Shown in pieces: positions 32,986 to 40,726 of a stretch of 45,258 nucleotides of DNA. This stretch comes from Saprospiraceae bacterium (lineage in GTDB: Bacteria; Bacteroidota; Bacteroidia; Chitinophagales; Saprospiraceae), in contig JAIPBL010000051.1 in the NCBI GenBank assembly GCA_021739645.1, forward strand, positions 1 to 45,258, read 5' to 3'. A model generated the notes under the pieces. The model saw only the letters and a program-made list of their open reading frames with translations, made no database searches and was not told the DNA's origin. The first letter of the stretch is position 1; each line of letters opens with the position of its first letter. The position numbers were made by a program, and so were the translations under genes.

Positions 32986-34722
32986 TCAATTCGCAAACAC
33001 CATCTCCTTCATCCCCACCACTTTCCCATCCACCACGAGGCTGTAAGCATAGACCCCCGTCACGTTGTACCCGTGCTCGTACAGCACCTCGTTCATGCCC
33101 ATTTGAAGCCGAATGTTCTGTTGCCAAAGGGCTTTCCCTTGCAAATCTGACACGACAAGTTTGGCCGTTTTGTAGGCAACCTCTCGGTTCACCAAGAACG
33201 AAATCGTAGTCGCCTCGTCGAAGGGGTTCGGGCGGTTTTGCAGCAGTTCGATGGCGGGAATTTCCTCAACCTCAACCTCGTCTGTGGCATTCACGAGCGG
33301 TGGGTTTACTTCTTTGGAAAACAAGCTTTCGATGCCGGCTCCATCAACACTGGCGGCACTGACGAAAAAGGTGCCGCTCGGCCTTGCGAAGACAAAATGC
33401 GGCTGCGAGGTGGCGAAAAGGCTGTCGAAATCATTGGCTGTGGAGCGCACGAAAACCCGGTACTCTCCGTAGCTGTTTGGGTCGATGATCTCCACGTAAA
33501 CAGAGTCGCTGCTTTTGCTGGCAGTCAGGTCAACTGGCTCCGGCCCGATGCCCGCCATGGCTGCTGCCACGCCGTTGATGGCGGTATTTCTCGCCAAATA
33601 ATTGAAGTCAACAAAAAAAGAATCGAGCACCAGGTCGCCGTCCGTGTCCACGCCGAGCACATCGTCAGAGGTGTGCTGGCGATCGTGGTAATTGGCGTTG
33701 GTGACGTCGGCGTTGCCATGCTCATTGGCACTGGTGAAGCGCATGGCCGCAAAACCCTGCTGACGGAAGGGGATGTGGTCACCTCCCCGCCCGGTTCGGT
33801 CTTCGGCGGTCATGATGGTGACCATCATCGGCACGGTGGCCTGGGCCTGTACCTCCTCCATGTACTGCAATTTGATGAAACGGGCCAGTTGCTTGTTCCT
33901 TGAATTAAAACTGCCTTGTGAGAACAGCCTGACCTGCGTACTGTCAATTTGGTTGAAACCTGGGCAGGAAGGAGGCGACGATGTTTGCCCACAAACGATG
34001 CCGCCAATCACATCGTTGTTCAGCACGGCGACAAGTGGGATGCCGATGCTTTTGGCATATTTTGCAAACGCGTCTGCACCGACAAGTCCCTGTTCCTCGC
34101 CGATGGTGGCCATGAAAACGACGGTGCGGTCGAAGCTGAGTTGACTCATCACCCTCGCCAATTCGATGACCAAAGCCGTGCCGCTGCCGTTGTCCTCCAT
34201 GCCGTGTGCTTGGCAGTCAATGTCGCAGAGAACAGCGCAACGGCTGTCAATGTGCGCCTCGATGAGGATGACACCATTTGCTGTGGTATCGATGCCGGGC
34301 AGCACAGCGAAGATGTTGCGGTGCTGGCCCATGCCGCAGATGTCAATGTCAAATTGGAGGTAGGAAGGAACAAGCCGACCACCGTTTTCAGCACTTATTT
34401 GCGTGAAACGCTGGTGCACCCATCGCCTTGCCGCACCCATTCCGGTCACATCCGATACGGTGTCGGCACCTGTGTTGCGGTTCTCAAAGGTGCTTAGTTT
34501 GAGCAAATAGGACTTGAGCGAATCAGGTGAAATGCCCGCCATGATGGCCGTCACGAGGTCGTCTGGTTGGTTGATGACGACCGATGGAGTATATGCCGCA
34601 GGGTCGTAGTTGCCCAGCATGATTTGCTCCGCAACGGGGTTGATGGAGACCATGTTGGTCTGGGCGTTCGCCCCAAGAATTGCCGCAAGGCAAAAAAAGA
34701 AAGGTGCAATTGTTCTTTTCAT
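32986..34722 (-). CDS. T9SS-secreted M28 family metallopeptidase
   Basis: This is a 578-residue protein. The ATG at 34722 begins the signal peptide (MKRTIAPFFFCLAAILGANA); an in-frame ATG at 34821 adds 33 unrelated residues. The zinc aminopeptidase core has H157/D159 in IEAHIDSR, the bridging D177 in MEDNGSG, the catalytic E209-E210 in IGEEQGLVGAD, and later an Asp in AEDRTGRGGDHIPF and a His in DRQHTSDDV. This is the M28 two-zinc set, so it should release N-terminal residues from peptides outside the cell. An FN3-like segment follows. The last 90 residues (LLQNRPNPFDEATTISF to KEMVFAN) are a T9SS sorting domain. Confidence 0.93.
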   Translation of the reverse strand: MKRTIAPFFFCLAAILGANAQTNMVSINPVAEQIMLGNYDPAAYTPSVVINQPDDLVTAIMAGISPDSLKSYLLKLSTFENRNTGADTVSDVTGMGAARRWVHQRFTQISAENGGRLVPSYLQFDIDICGMGQHRNIFAVLPGIDTTANGVILIEAHIDSRCAVLCDIDCQAHGMEDNGSGTALVIELARVMSQLSFDRTVVFMATIGEEQGLVGADAFAKYAKSIGIPLVAVLNNDVIGGIVCGQTSSPPSCPGFNQIDSTQVRLFSQGSFNSRNKQLARFIKLQYMEEVQAQATVPMMVTIMTAEDRTGRGGDHIPFRQQGFAAMRFTSANEHGNADVTNANYHDRQHTSDDVLGVDTDGDLVLDSFFVDFNYLARNTAINGVAAAMAGIGPEPVDLTASKSSDSVYVEIIDPNSYGEYRVFVRSTANDFDSLFATSQPHFVFARPSGTFFVSAASVDGAGIESLFSKEVNPPLVNATDEVEVEEIPAIELLQNRPNPFDEATTISFLVNREVAYKTAKLVVSDLQGKALWQQNIRLQMGMNEVLYEHGYNVTGVYAYSLVVDGKVVGMKEMVFAN

Positions 34723-34746
34723 GTCTAACAAGTTTTTGTTGTGAAG

Positions 34747-34754
34747 CAAACTTA
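34747..34754 (-). promoter_or_regulatory. Candidate -7 box (TAAGTTTG)
   Basis: The minus strand reads TAAGTTTG, a TAnnTTTG match 25 bp before the M28 gene start, giving a leader of roughly 20 bases. The -33 element is not clear. Confidence 0.4.
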
Positions 34755-34874
34755 GTGAAATGGATGGGAAAAACGATGCAGCTACATTTATTCCGATTGA
34801 ATTCCATTTTTGAAATTCCAATTAAAAACATTTCAAAAAAAATTCTTTGTAAAAAACATACTGATTTCATAGGT

Positions 34875-34882
34875 TAGCTTTG
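34875..34882 (+). promoter_or_regulatory. Candidate -7 box (TAGCTTTG)
   Basis: TAGCTTTG matches TAnnTTTG 26 bp before the small gene at 34908; an upstream TTTG (34846-34849) is 25 bases away, slightly longer than usual. Confidence 0.4.
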
Positions 34883-34907
34883 ATTTTTCTTCAAAAACAC
34901 AAATACT

Positions 34908-35249
34908 ATGAAAAAACCACCCCCTTCTGCCATCCGGCTGCGTGGCGTTCGATACCCAACTGCGGCAGCCATACCTCCTAAAGTTTGGCTGGACGTTAAA
35001 CTGTTAAGGCTGGAAAAAAGCCTCAAAATCAAGGCTCACAATATTCATGGTTTTGGTTGGGGCAATGACTGCAAAGGAGCGGCGCAACTGGCGTTAGCTA
35101 TTTGTCTGGAACTCTACGCAGCGGATGTGGCGATGCAAGTTGCACCTCATTTTCGAGTGCTATTTCTTGATGAGTTAACCGGAGAGAATTTTGACGTGAA
35201 CCTGAATTTGACCCCATTCAATGAGGTGCATTTGAGCCAAATGGTCTAA
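34908..35249 (+). CDS. DUF6166-like small protein
   Basis: This is a 113-residue protein without a signal peptide. The core GFGWGNDCKGAAQLALAICL, followed by a helical ELYAADVAMQ and the end F-R-V-L-F-L-D-E-L, resembles the DUF6166 family, small proteins of unknown function with a G-W-x-x-x-x-x-G-x-A-Q-L-A-L-A motif. The N-terminus is proline-rich and basic. It sits alone between two leftward genes, with its own promoter-like box 26 bp upstream. DUF6166-type genes are often found in mobile or plasmid contexts, but nothing mobile is seen here. Confidence 0.6.
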   Translation: MKKPPPSAIRLRGVRYPTAAAIPPKVWLDVKLLRLEKSLKIKAHNIHGFGWGNDCKGAAQLALAICLELYAADVAMQVAPHFRVLFLDELTGENFDVNLNLTPFNEVHLSQMV

Positions 35250-35268
35250 TCAGAAATGGCGACACGGC

Positions 35269-36963
35269 TTATTTTAGGCTGACCTTGGTGCCGAGGTGAA
35301 ACGAGAAGTTGTAGAGTTTTTCGCCGTTCACACCAATGCCTTCCGTAAGGAAGTGGTGCTGGTAGTTAGGCTGGAAAAACAGGCTCCAGCGTGGTGAGAC
35401 AAAACGCTCCATGCCAAGGCCAAGGTTGGCCGTCAGGTAGAAGTTGTCGTGGATGTTGCCGCCGTCAAGTAGGCCATCCGGGAATTCTTTTTCCTCCCGA
35501 ATGGACTTGTTGTCATTTGGAAGCCCCTCTGCCCTTGGGAGCATGGCAAAATTGCTGAACGAAGGAGTCCGGTCGGTTTTTATCTCATAAACTGACGAGG
35601 TTATGAAATGCAAAGAGGTGCCGATATTGCCATAAAATCGCCATTTACCGTCGTTTTTGATATGGTAGTTGGCATTAAGCGGAAGTTCCAACATATCCAA
35701 TTGCACACCGTTGAATTCCTCTCGAATGTAATAGTTAAGGGTTTCAAACAAAAAGGCAGGGGTGTTCGGGATAAAACGCTTGAACGAATAAATACCGCCC
35801 GTCTGGAACTCCCACCGGTCTTTTTTCCAACTGATGGTAATGCCCGCACCGTAGCCGCTGGCCAGCGTTGTGTCAGCGTCCACTGCGACCAAGGTGTCGA
35901 AAACGCTGTATTTGTTGGGCGGGGTGATTACATAGGCCACATCGGTGCTTGTAAAAATGCTAAAACGCAACTGGTGCGGTTTTTCAAAAATGAATTCCGG
36001 AAGCCGCAGTACTTCCCATGCGAAACCGGACTGCACTGGCTGGGCATCTAGCGAGGCAATCAACGGCGCATTGCCGAGGCCTGCGTTGGTCATGCTTGGT
36101 GTGGCAAGGTTGTTCTTTAAAAACCGCTGCTCGGTCATGGATTCAAGCAGGGTGGCTGGGGAGGACATCGAAGCTACCGCACCAACTCCGAGCGAGGGCA
36201 GTGCGTTCATTGATGCTTCGTTATCGCTCAAATTGTTGGGAGCAAAAACTGGCGGTACATTGTTGGCAATGGATTGCTCGGTAGCGGTGTGCTTTGTTTT
36301 TGGTGTGGCTAGTGGAACGAAAGCCTTCTTTGGAGCAGCGGCGGCAATTGGCCTAGTGGCTTTGATGTCAACAGGTGGTACTTGAGGAGTTGTCGGAATT
36401 ATTGTTTCTAGCGACTCTGCACTTGGCTTTTGTGGTGGGGTTAGCTTGCTGGTATCGCTTTTATGCTGTGATTGTGAGTCGTTGAGCACGGGTGAGAAAT
36501 GCACGATGGTCAACAGCAGCAGGAGCATCAACGCAGCCTCGGCTGCCTTGCAGCGAAGCAGGTGGTAGCGGAAGAAGAATTCCTCTTCCAGCCGATGCGT
36601 CATCATCTGCCAGTGGTGCGGCTGGAAGGCAACTTCAAATTTTTCAAATTTTTCAAAAACAAGGTCGTCAACAACTGCCTCATTTTCAAGCAGTTCGGCG
36701 GTTTCTTCCGCCTCAATCATTTTTTCCATCTGGCTCCAGTCGCCATTGGCGAGGGGGACTTGGAGTTGGGCTAGTTTATTGGAAATCACCTCATCGAACG
36801 TTGGATAATCCGCCGACTGGCTTGTGCCATTGGAGTCGCCATCGGCGGCGGCATCTTGGTCGAGCCGTTGCTCAAAAGCCTCCCAAGCTTGGTCGTTGAA
36901 CCGTGCTTGCAGCTTCTCAAGAGCTTGACGTACCTGTTCGTCGAGGTGCTTTTCTGTATTCAT
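35269..36963 (-). CDS. One-helix membrane protein with C-terminal beta-barrel, sigma-factor partner
   Basis: This is a 564-residue protein whose ATG overlaps the TGA of the ECF sigma gene (ATGA at 36960-36963), so the two are translationally coupled. The N-terminal 130 residues hold three copies of a W-x-x-F/M-x-x-x-L motif (QAWEAFEQRL, DWSQMEKMI, HHWQMMTHRL). These are followed by a transmembrane helix (about 140-157), a Pro/Ala/Thr-rich linker (about 160-300), and a C-terminal domain with alternating aromatic/Gly strands (SGYGAGITISWKKDRWEFQT, NLGLGMERFVSPRWSLFFQP) ending in FSFHLGTKVSLK, as in outer-membrane beta-barrels. Position and topology suggest an anti-sigma or signal-transducing partner of the sigma factor; there is no classical zinc anti-sigma motif. 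Function is inferred from context. Confidence 0.75.
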   Translation of the reverse strand: MNTEKHLDEQVRQALEKLQARFNDQAWEAFEQRLDQDAAADGDSNGTSQSADYPTFDEVISNKLAQLQVPLANGDWSQMEKMIEAEETAELLENEAVVDDLVFEKFEKFEVAFQPHHWQMMTHRLEEEFFFRYHLLRCKAAEAALMLLLLLTIVHFSPVLNDSQSQHKSDTSKLTPPQKPSAESLETIIPTTPQVPPVDIKATRPIAAAAPKKAFVPLATPKTKHTATEQSIANNVPPVFAPNNLSDNEASMNALPSLGVGAVASMSSPATLLESMTEQRFLKNNLATPSMTNAGLGNAPLIASLDAQPVQSGFAWEVLRLPEFIFEKPHQLRFSIFTSTDVAYVITPPNKYSVFDTLVAVDADTTLASGYGAGITISWKKDRWEFQTGGIYSFKRFIPNTPAFLFETLNYYIREEFNGVQLDMLELPLNANYHIKNDGKWRFYGNIGTSLHFITSSVYEIKTDRTPSFSNFAMLPRAEGLPNDNKSIREEKEFPDGLLDGGNIHDNFYLTANLGLGMERFVSPRWSLFFQPNYQHHFLTEGIGVNGEKLYNFSFHLGTKVSLK

Positions 36964-37547
36964 CGCTTCGTAAAATCTGCTGTGGTTGCGCCGAGAGATG
37001 GATTCTTGCGGAGCAACGCATCCTGTAATTTAGTTCGTGCCTTGACCAAGTTGGAGCGGGACGTGCTTTCCGTGATGTTCAACAATTCGGCAATTTCCCT
37101 GTGGGAATAGCCTTCGAGGATATACAGGTTGAAAACGGCCCGGTAAGCGGGCGTTAGTTCCTGTACAGCCTGCAGGATTTCCTGCTCCGTGAGCTGCGAA
37201 AGTGCATCGGCATCAGGCACACCAACACTGTAGGCCTTCTCGATGTCCTCTGTCCGGCGGCGCACCTGTTTGCGGTAGTAGTCGATGGCCGTGTTCACCA
37301 TGATGCGCCGGATCCACGAGTTGAGCGAAGTGCCCGGTTCGTAGCGGTGCAGGTTTTTGAACACCTTGATAAAGCCCTCGTGCATGATGTCGAGCGCTTC
37401 ATCCTGGTTGCCTGCATAACGCAGGCAAACGCCCATGATTTTCGGGTAATGCTCCTCATAAAGCGCCTTCTGCGCCCAACGCTCCTTGCGGAGGCAGGCT
37501 TCGATGAGGTTGCTTTCCTCGGAGATTAAGGTTAATGCAATATCCAT
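36960..37547 (-). CDS. ECF RNA polymerase sigma factor
   Basis: This is a 195-residue protein. The ATG at 37547 (MDIALTLISEESNLIEACLR) is preferred to an in-frame TTG at 37592. Region 2 spans about 30-105 (ALYEEHYPKIMGVCLRY, DEALDIMHEGFIKVFKNL, LNSWIRRIMVNTAIDYYRK), and region 4 spans about 125-180 (LTPAYRAVFNLYILEGYSHR, then EIAELLNITESTSRSNLVKA). Both are complete. It directs RNA polymerase to a specific promoter set, probably released by a signal through the coupled membrane protein at 35269. Divergent from parC. Confidence 0.92.
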   Translation of the reverse strand: MDIALTLISEESNLIEACLRKERWAQKALYEEHYPKIMGVCLRYAGNQDEALDIMHEGFIKVFKNLHRYEPGTSLNSWIRRIMVNTAIDYYRKQVRRRTEDIEKAYSVGVPDADALSQLTEQEILQAVQELTPAYRAVFNLYILEGYSHREIAELLNITESTSRSNLVKARTKLQDALLRKNPSLGATTADFTKR

Positions 37548-37984
37548 GCAAGTTTGCTGATTGTGCCCCTCCCAGTTTATCGCCTGTTTCAACAGTTGGT
37601 AAACGTGAGGGGACGGATGATTGCTGCGTAGCTTGCGGAAACATTCGTCCGCTTTTTCTCAAAAGATGGGGAAAGGTAGCAAGATATTTTTGGAATTTAC
37701 CAAGCGTTAAGGTCTGTGGATTGACATTTAACACGTTTTTGGCATTTTTAAAAACAAAAAATAAAAATTATTTTCCTTTTTAAAAACAATTTGTTGAATA
37801 AAAAAGAGGAGAATTGTTAATTTTGCGGGTAATTTTTGTCAAAAAAACAGACGTCTTCATTTCTGAACACGGTTTGTTCGTATTTTCGATTTTCTAACTT
37901 GATACCCAAAGAACAGGACAATAAGTTAAAGTGCCTGAATTCACCACGCAGTGCGTGCTAGATTCAAATTTCGAAAAATAAAAA
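37548..37984. other. AT-rich divergent intergenic region
   Basis: This is 437 bp between the leftward sigma gene and parC. A promoter-like pair for parC lies at 37794-37825. Long A/T homopolymer stretches run from 37740 to 37810. No gene, repeat or further structure is evident. Confidence 0.6.
37794..37825 (+). promoter_or_regulatory. Candidate parC promoter
   Basis: TTG (37794-37796), a 21-base gap, and TAATTTTG (37818-37825) match the Bacteroidota -33/-7 consensus TTG...TAnnTTTG. The implied leader is about 150 bases. Confidence 0.5.
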
Positions 37985-40657
37985 ATGGCAACATCACCAA
38001 ACAGCAACGGCACGTCCAACGGCTCCGCCCACACCGAAGGCCACGTCATCACCATCTCCGGCATGTACGAGAACTATTTTCTCGACTATGCCAGCTATGT
38101 CATCCTGGAACGAGCAGTGCCTGCCATCGAGGATGGTCTGAAGCCGGTACAGCGTCGCATCCTGCACGCCATGTATGAGAAGGACGACGGGCGCTACCAC
38201 AAGGTGGCGAACATCATAGGAAACACGATGCAGTACCACCCGCACGGCGACGCCGCCATCGGGGATGCGCTCGTGAATGTGGGACAAAAGGAATTACTCA
38301 TCGACACCCAAGGGAACTGGGGCGACTTCCGTACCGGCGACTCGGCAGCGGCATCTCGTTACATTGAGGCACGGCTCACGAAGTTTGCACTGGAAGTGGC
38401 TTTCAATCCCCAAACCACCGACTGGACAGTGAGTTACGACGGGCGAAAAAGGGAGCCGGTGAGCCTTCCCATGAAGTTCCCGTTGATTCTGGCACAGGGC
38501 ACTGACGGTATTGCCGTGGGGCTTTCCACCAAGATGCTGCCCCACAATTTCATTGAGCTTATCAAGGCCAGCATTGATATTCTGCACGGGAAAGATGTCA
38601 AAATCTATCCCGACTTCATGACCGGGGGCAGCATTGACGTGACCGACTACCAAGGCGGTCAGCGGGGCGGGAAAGTGAAGGTCCGAGCAAAAATCGAAAA
38701 GGCCGACAAAAACCTGATTTTGATAAAAGAACTGCCCTACGGCGTCACGACCGTTTCGCTCGCCGAGAACATCAGCAAGGCGGTGGAAAAGGGCCAAATC
38801 AAAATCAAAAAGATAGACGACAACACCGCTGCCGATGTAGAGATTGCCATCGAGTTGTTGCCGGGCATTTCACCCGACGTGGCCATTGATGCGCTTTATG
38901 CCTTCACCGACTGCGAAGTCAGCATCTCGCCCAACGCCTGCATTATCGTTGACAACAAGCCGATTTTCACCAACGTGGAGAACATCCTGCGCATTTCCAC
39001 GGAAAACACGAAGGACTTGTTGCGGCAGGAACTCGAAATCAAGCGGAAGGAACTGGAGGAAAAATGGCTCTTCTCCAGCCTCGAAAAGATTTTCATCGAA
39101 AACCGCGTTTACCACCAAATAGAAGAATGTGAAAGCTGGGAGGAGGTTATCGCTGTCATTTATCGGGAGCTTCGCAAATACGTTTCCACGCCTTCCGAAA
39201 ACCCAACAGATAGCGACAAACGCTTGAAGCTTTTCCGGGAACTGACCGACGACGACATCACCCGTTTGACCGAAATCCGCATCAAACGCATCTCGAAATA
39301 CAATGCTTTCAAGGCCGATGAACTCATTGAAAAACTCATCGAAGAACTGGAAGAAACAGAGCACCACCTGGCGCACCTGACGGAGTACGCCGTGGCCTAT
39401 TTCCAAAACCTGCTGGACAAATACGGAAAGGGACGGGAACGAAAAACCACCATTTCCGGCGGCTTCGAGACCATCCAAATCACGCAGGTGGTGGCCAACA
39501 ACGCCAAACTTTACGCCGACCTCAAAGAAGGCTTCGTGGGAATGGGCCTCAAAAAAGAGGGCGAATTCATCTGCGACTGCTCCGACATTGACGACATCAT
39601 CGTTTTCCGCAAGGACGGCAAAATGGTCGTCACCCGCATCTCCGACAAGACCTTCGTCGGCAAGGACATCATCCATGTGGACGTCTGGAAAAAAGGCGAC
39701 GAACGCACCACCTACAACATGATTTATGTGGACGCCAAAAGCGGCGTAAGCAAGGCCAAGCGCTTCAACGTGACCGCCATCACCCGTGACAAGGAATACG
39801 ACCTGACGATGGGCAACCCGAACTCCAAGTCGCTTTATTTTTCCGCCAACCCCAACGGCGAAGCGGAACTCGTGACCATCACCCTTAGCCCAAGTTGCCC
39901 CGCCCGTATCAAGATTTTCGACTACGGTTTTGCCGACCTCGAAATCAAGGGCCGGGCTTCGCAGGGCAATATCGTTTCGAAATACCCTATCAAAAAAGTG
40001 GTGATGAAAGAGGCTGGACAAAGCACTATCGGTGCCATCAAAATCTGGATGGACGAGGTCTCTGGCCGCATGAACACCGACGAGCGGGGCAAGTACCTCG
40101 GCGAGTTCGACACGGGCGTGTTGGTCGTCAGTCTCTACAACGACGGCACTTACGAACTCAACGAATTCGACCTCACTCGCCGCTACGACGTGAACACGCT
40201 GCTTTACATCGGCAAATTCGACCCAGAGCAGATAGTCAACGCCGTCTATTTCGACGGCAACAAGGAGTGGACGATGGTGAAACGTTTCAAAATCGAGACC
40301 TCAAAAGTTGGGGAGAAGTACAGCTACTTGAGCGACCACAAGAACTCAAAACTGCTGTTCGCCAGCGTGAAGTTGAACCCCCGCATCGAGTACAGCGTGA
40401 AAGTGAAGGGCAAAAAACTGGACGGCGAAGTGAGCCTCGGCGAGTTCATGGACGTGAAGGGCTGGAAGGCAGTTGGCAACCGGTTGAGTGACCAGAAGTT
40501 GCTGGGGGTCAAGGAGTTGGAGGAGACAGTTGGCAGTTCGACAGTTGGCAGTGGGCAGTCGGAAGTATCGGAACCTCAGAAAGTGAAGTCAGATGAAAAG
40601 CTGCATACTGGAGATACGATTGATTTTGATGTGAAGGGGCAGGGGAAGTTGTTTTGA
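37985..40657 (+). CDS. parC: DNA topoisomerase IV subunit A
   Basis: This 890-residue cytoplasmic protein is the DNA-cleaving subunit of a type IIA topoisomerase that decatenates chromosomes with ParE, which is not in this window. The breakage-reunion core is clear: YASYVILERAVPAIEDGLKP, MQYHPHGDAAIGDALV, and catalytic Tyr126 in ASRYIEARLT. A coiled-coil arm (about 350-500) and a degenerate C-terminal propeller follow, without a GyrA box, which supports ParC over GyrA. The tail ends DTIDFDVKGQGKLF, as in Bacteroidota ParC. The tail is hypervariable: an ACAGTTGGCAGT word is repeated at 40526-40537 and 40541-40552. A second, diverged copy of the last 48 codons lies at 43544-43690, so the present tail may have been replaced by recombination. 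Confidence 0.9.
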   Translation: MATSPNSNGTSNGSAHTEGHVITISGMYENYFLDYASYVILERAVPAIEDGLKPVQRRILHAMYEKDDGRYHKVANIIGNTMQYHPHGDAAIGDALVNVGQKELLIDTQGNWGDFRTGDSAAASRYIEARLTKFALEVAFNPQTTDWTVSYDGRKREPVSLPMKFPLILAQGTDGIAVGLSTKMLPHNFIELIKASIDILHGKDVKIYPDFMTGGSIDVTDYQGGQRGGKVKVRAKIEKADKNLILIKELPYGVTTVSLAENISKAVEKGQIKIKKIDDNTAADVEIAIELLPGISPDVAIDALYAFTDCEVSISPNACIIVDNKPIFTNVENILRISTENTKDLLRQELEIKRKELEEKWLFSSLEKIFIENRVYHQIEECESWEEVIAVIYRELRKYVSTPSENPTDSDKRLKLFRELTDDDITRLTEIRIKRISKYNAFKADELIEKLIEELEETEHHLAHLTEYAVAYFQNLLDKYGKGRERKTTISGGFETIQITQVVANNAKLYADLKEGFVGMGLKKEGEFICDCSDIDDIIVFRKDGKMVVTRISDKTFVGKDIIHVDVWKKGDERTTYNMIYVDAKSGVSKAKRFNVTAITRDKEYDLTMGNPNSKSLYFSANPNGEAELVTITLSPSCPARIKIFDYGFADLEIKGRASQGNIVSKYPIKKVVMKEAGQSTIGAIKIWMDEVSGRMNTDERGKYLGEFDTGVLVVSLYNDGTYELNEFDLTRRYDVNTLLYIGKFDPEQIVNAVYFDGNKEWTMVKRFKIETSKVGEKYSYLSDHKNSKLLFASVKLNPRIEYSVKVKGKKLDGEVSLGEFMDVKGWKAVGNRLSDQKLLGVKELEETVGSSTVGSGQSEVSEPQKVKSDEKLHTGDTIDFDVKGQGKLF

Positions 40658-40678
40658 GAAAGCTAAAAAATAATTTTC
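40649..40678 (+). promoter_or_regulatory. Candidate promoter of the STAND gene, -33 box inside parC
   Basis: TTG (40649-40651), 19 bases, then TAATTTTC (40671-40678) differs from TAnnTTTG at one position. The TTG is the penultimate codon of parC, so the parC tail would supply the -33 element. The implied leader is about 40 bases. Confidence 0.35.
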
Positions 40679-40726
40679 GAAATGGAGTACAGGCAATAAC
40701 CCTTTAATGAAATAAATACCGACCTT

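Noticed and set aside
38870-40021. 383-codon minus-strand frame inside parC
   Set aside because: Antisense of a conserved topoisomerase; composition follows parC codon bias.
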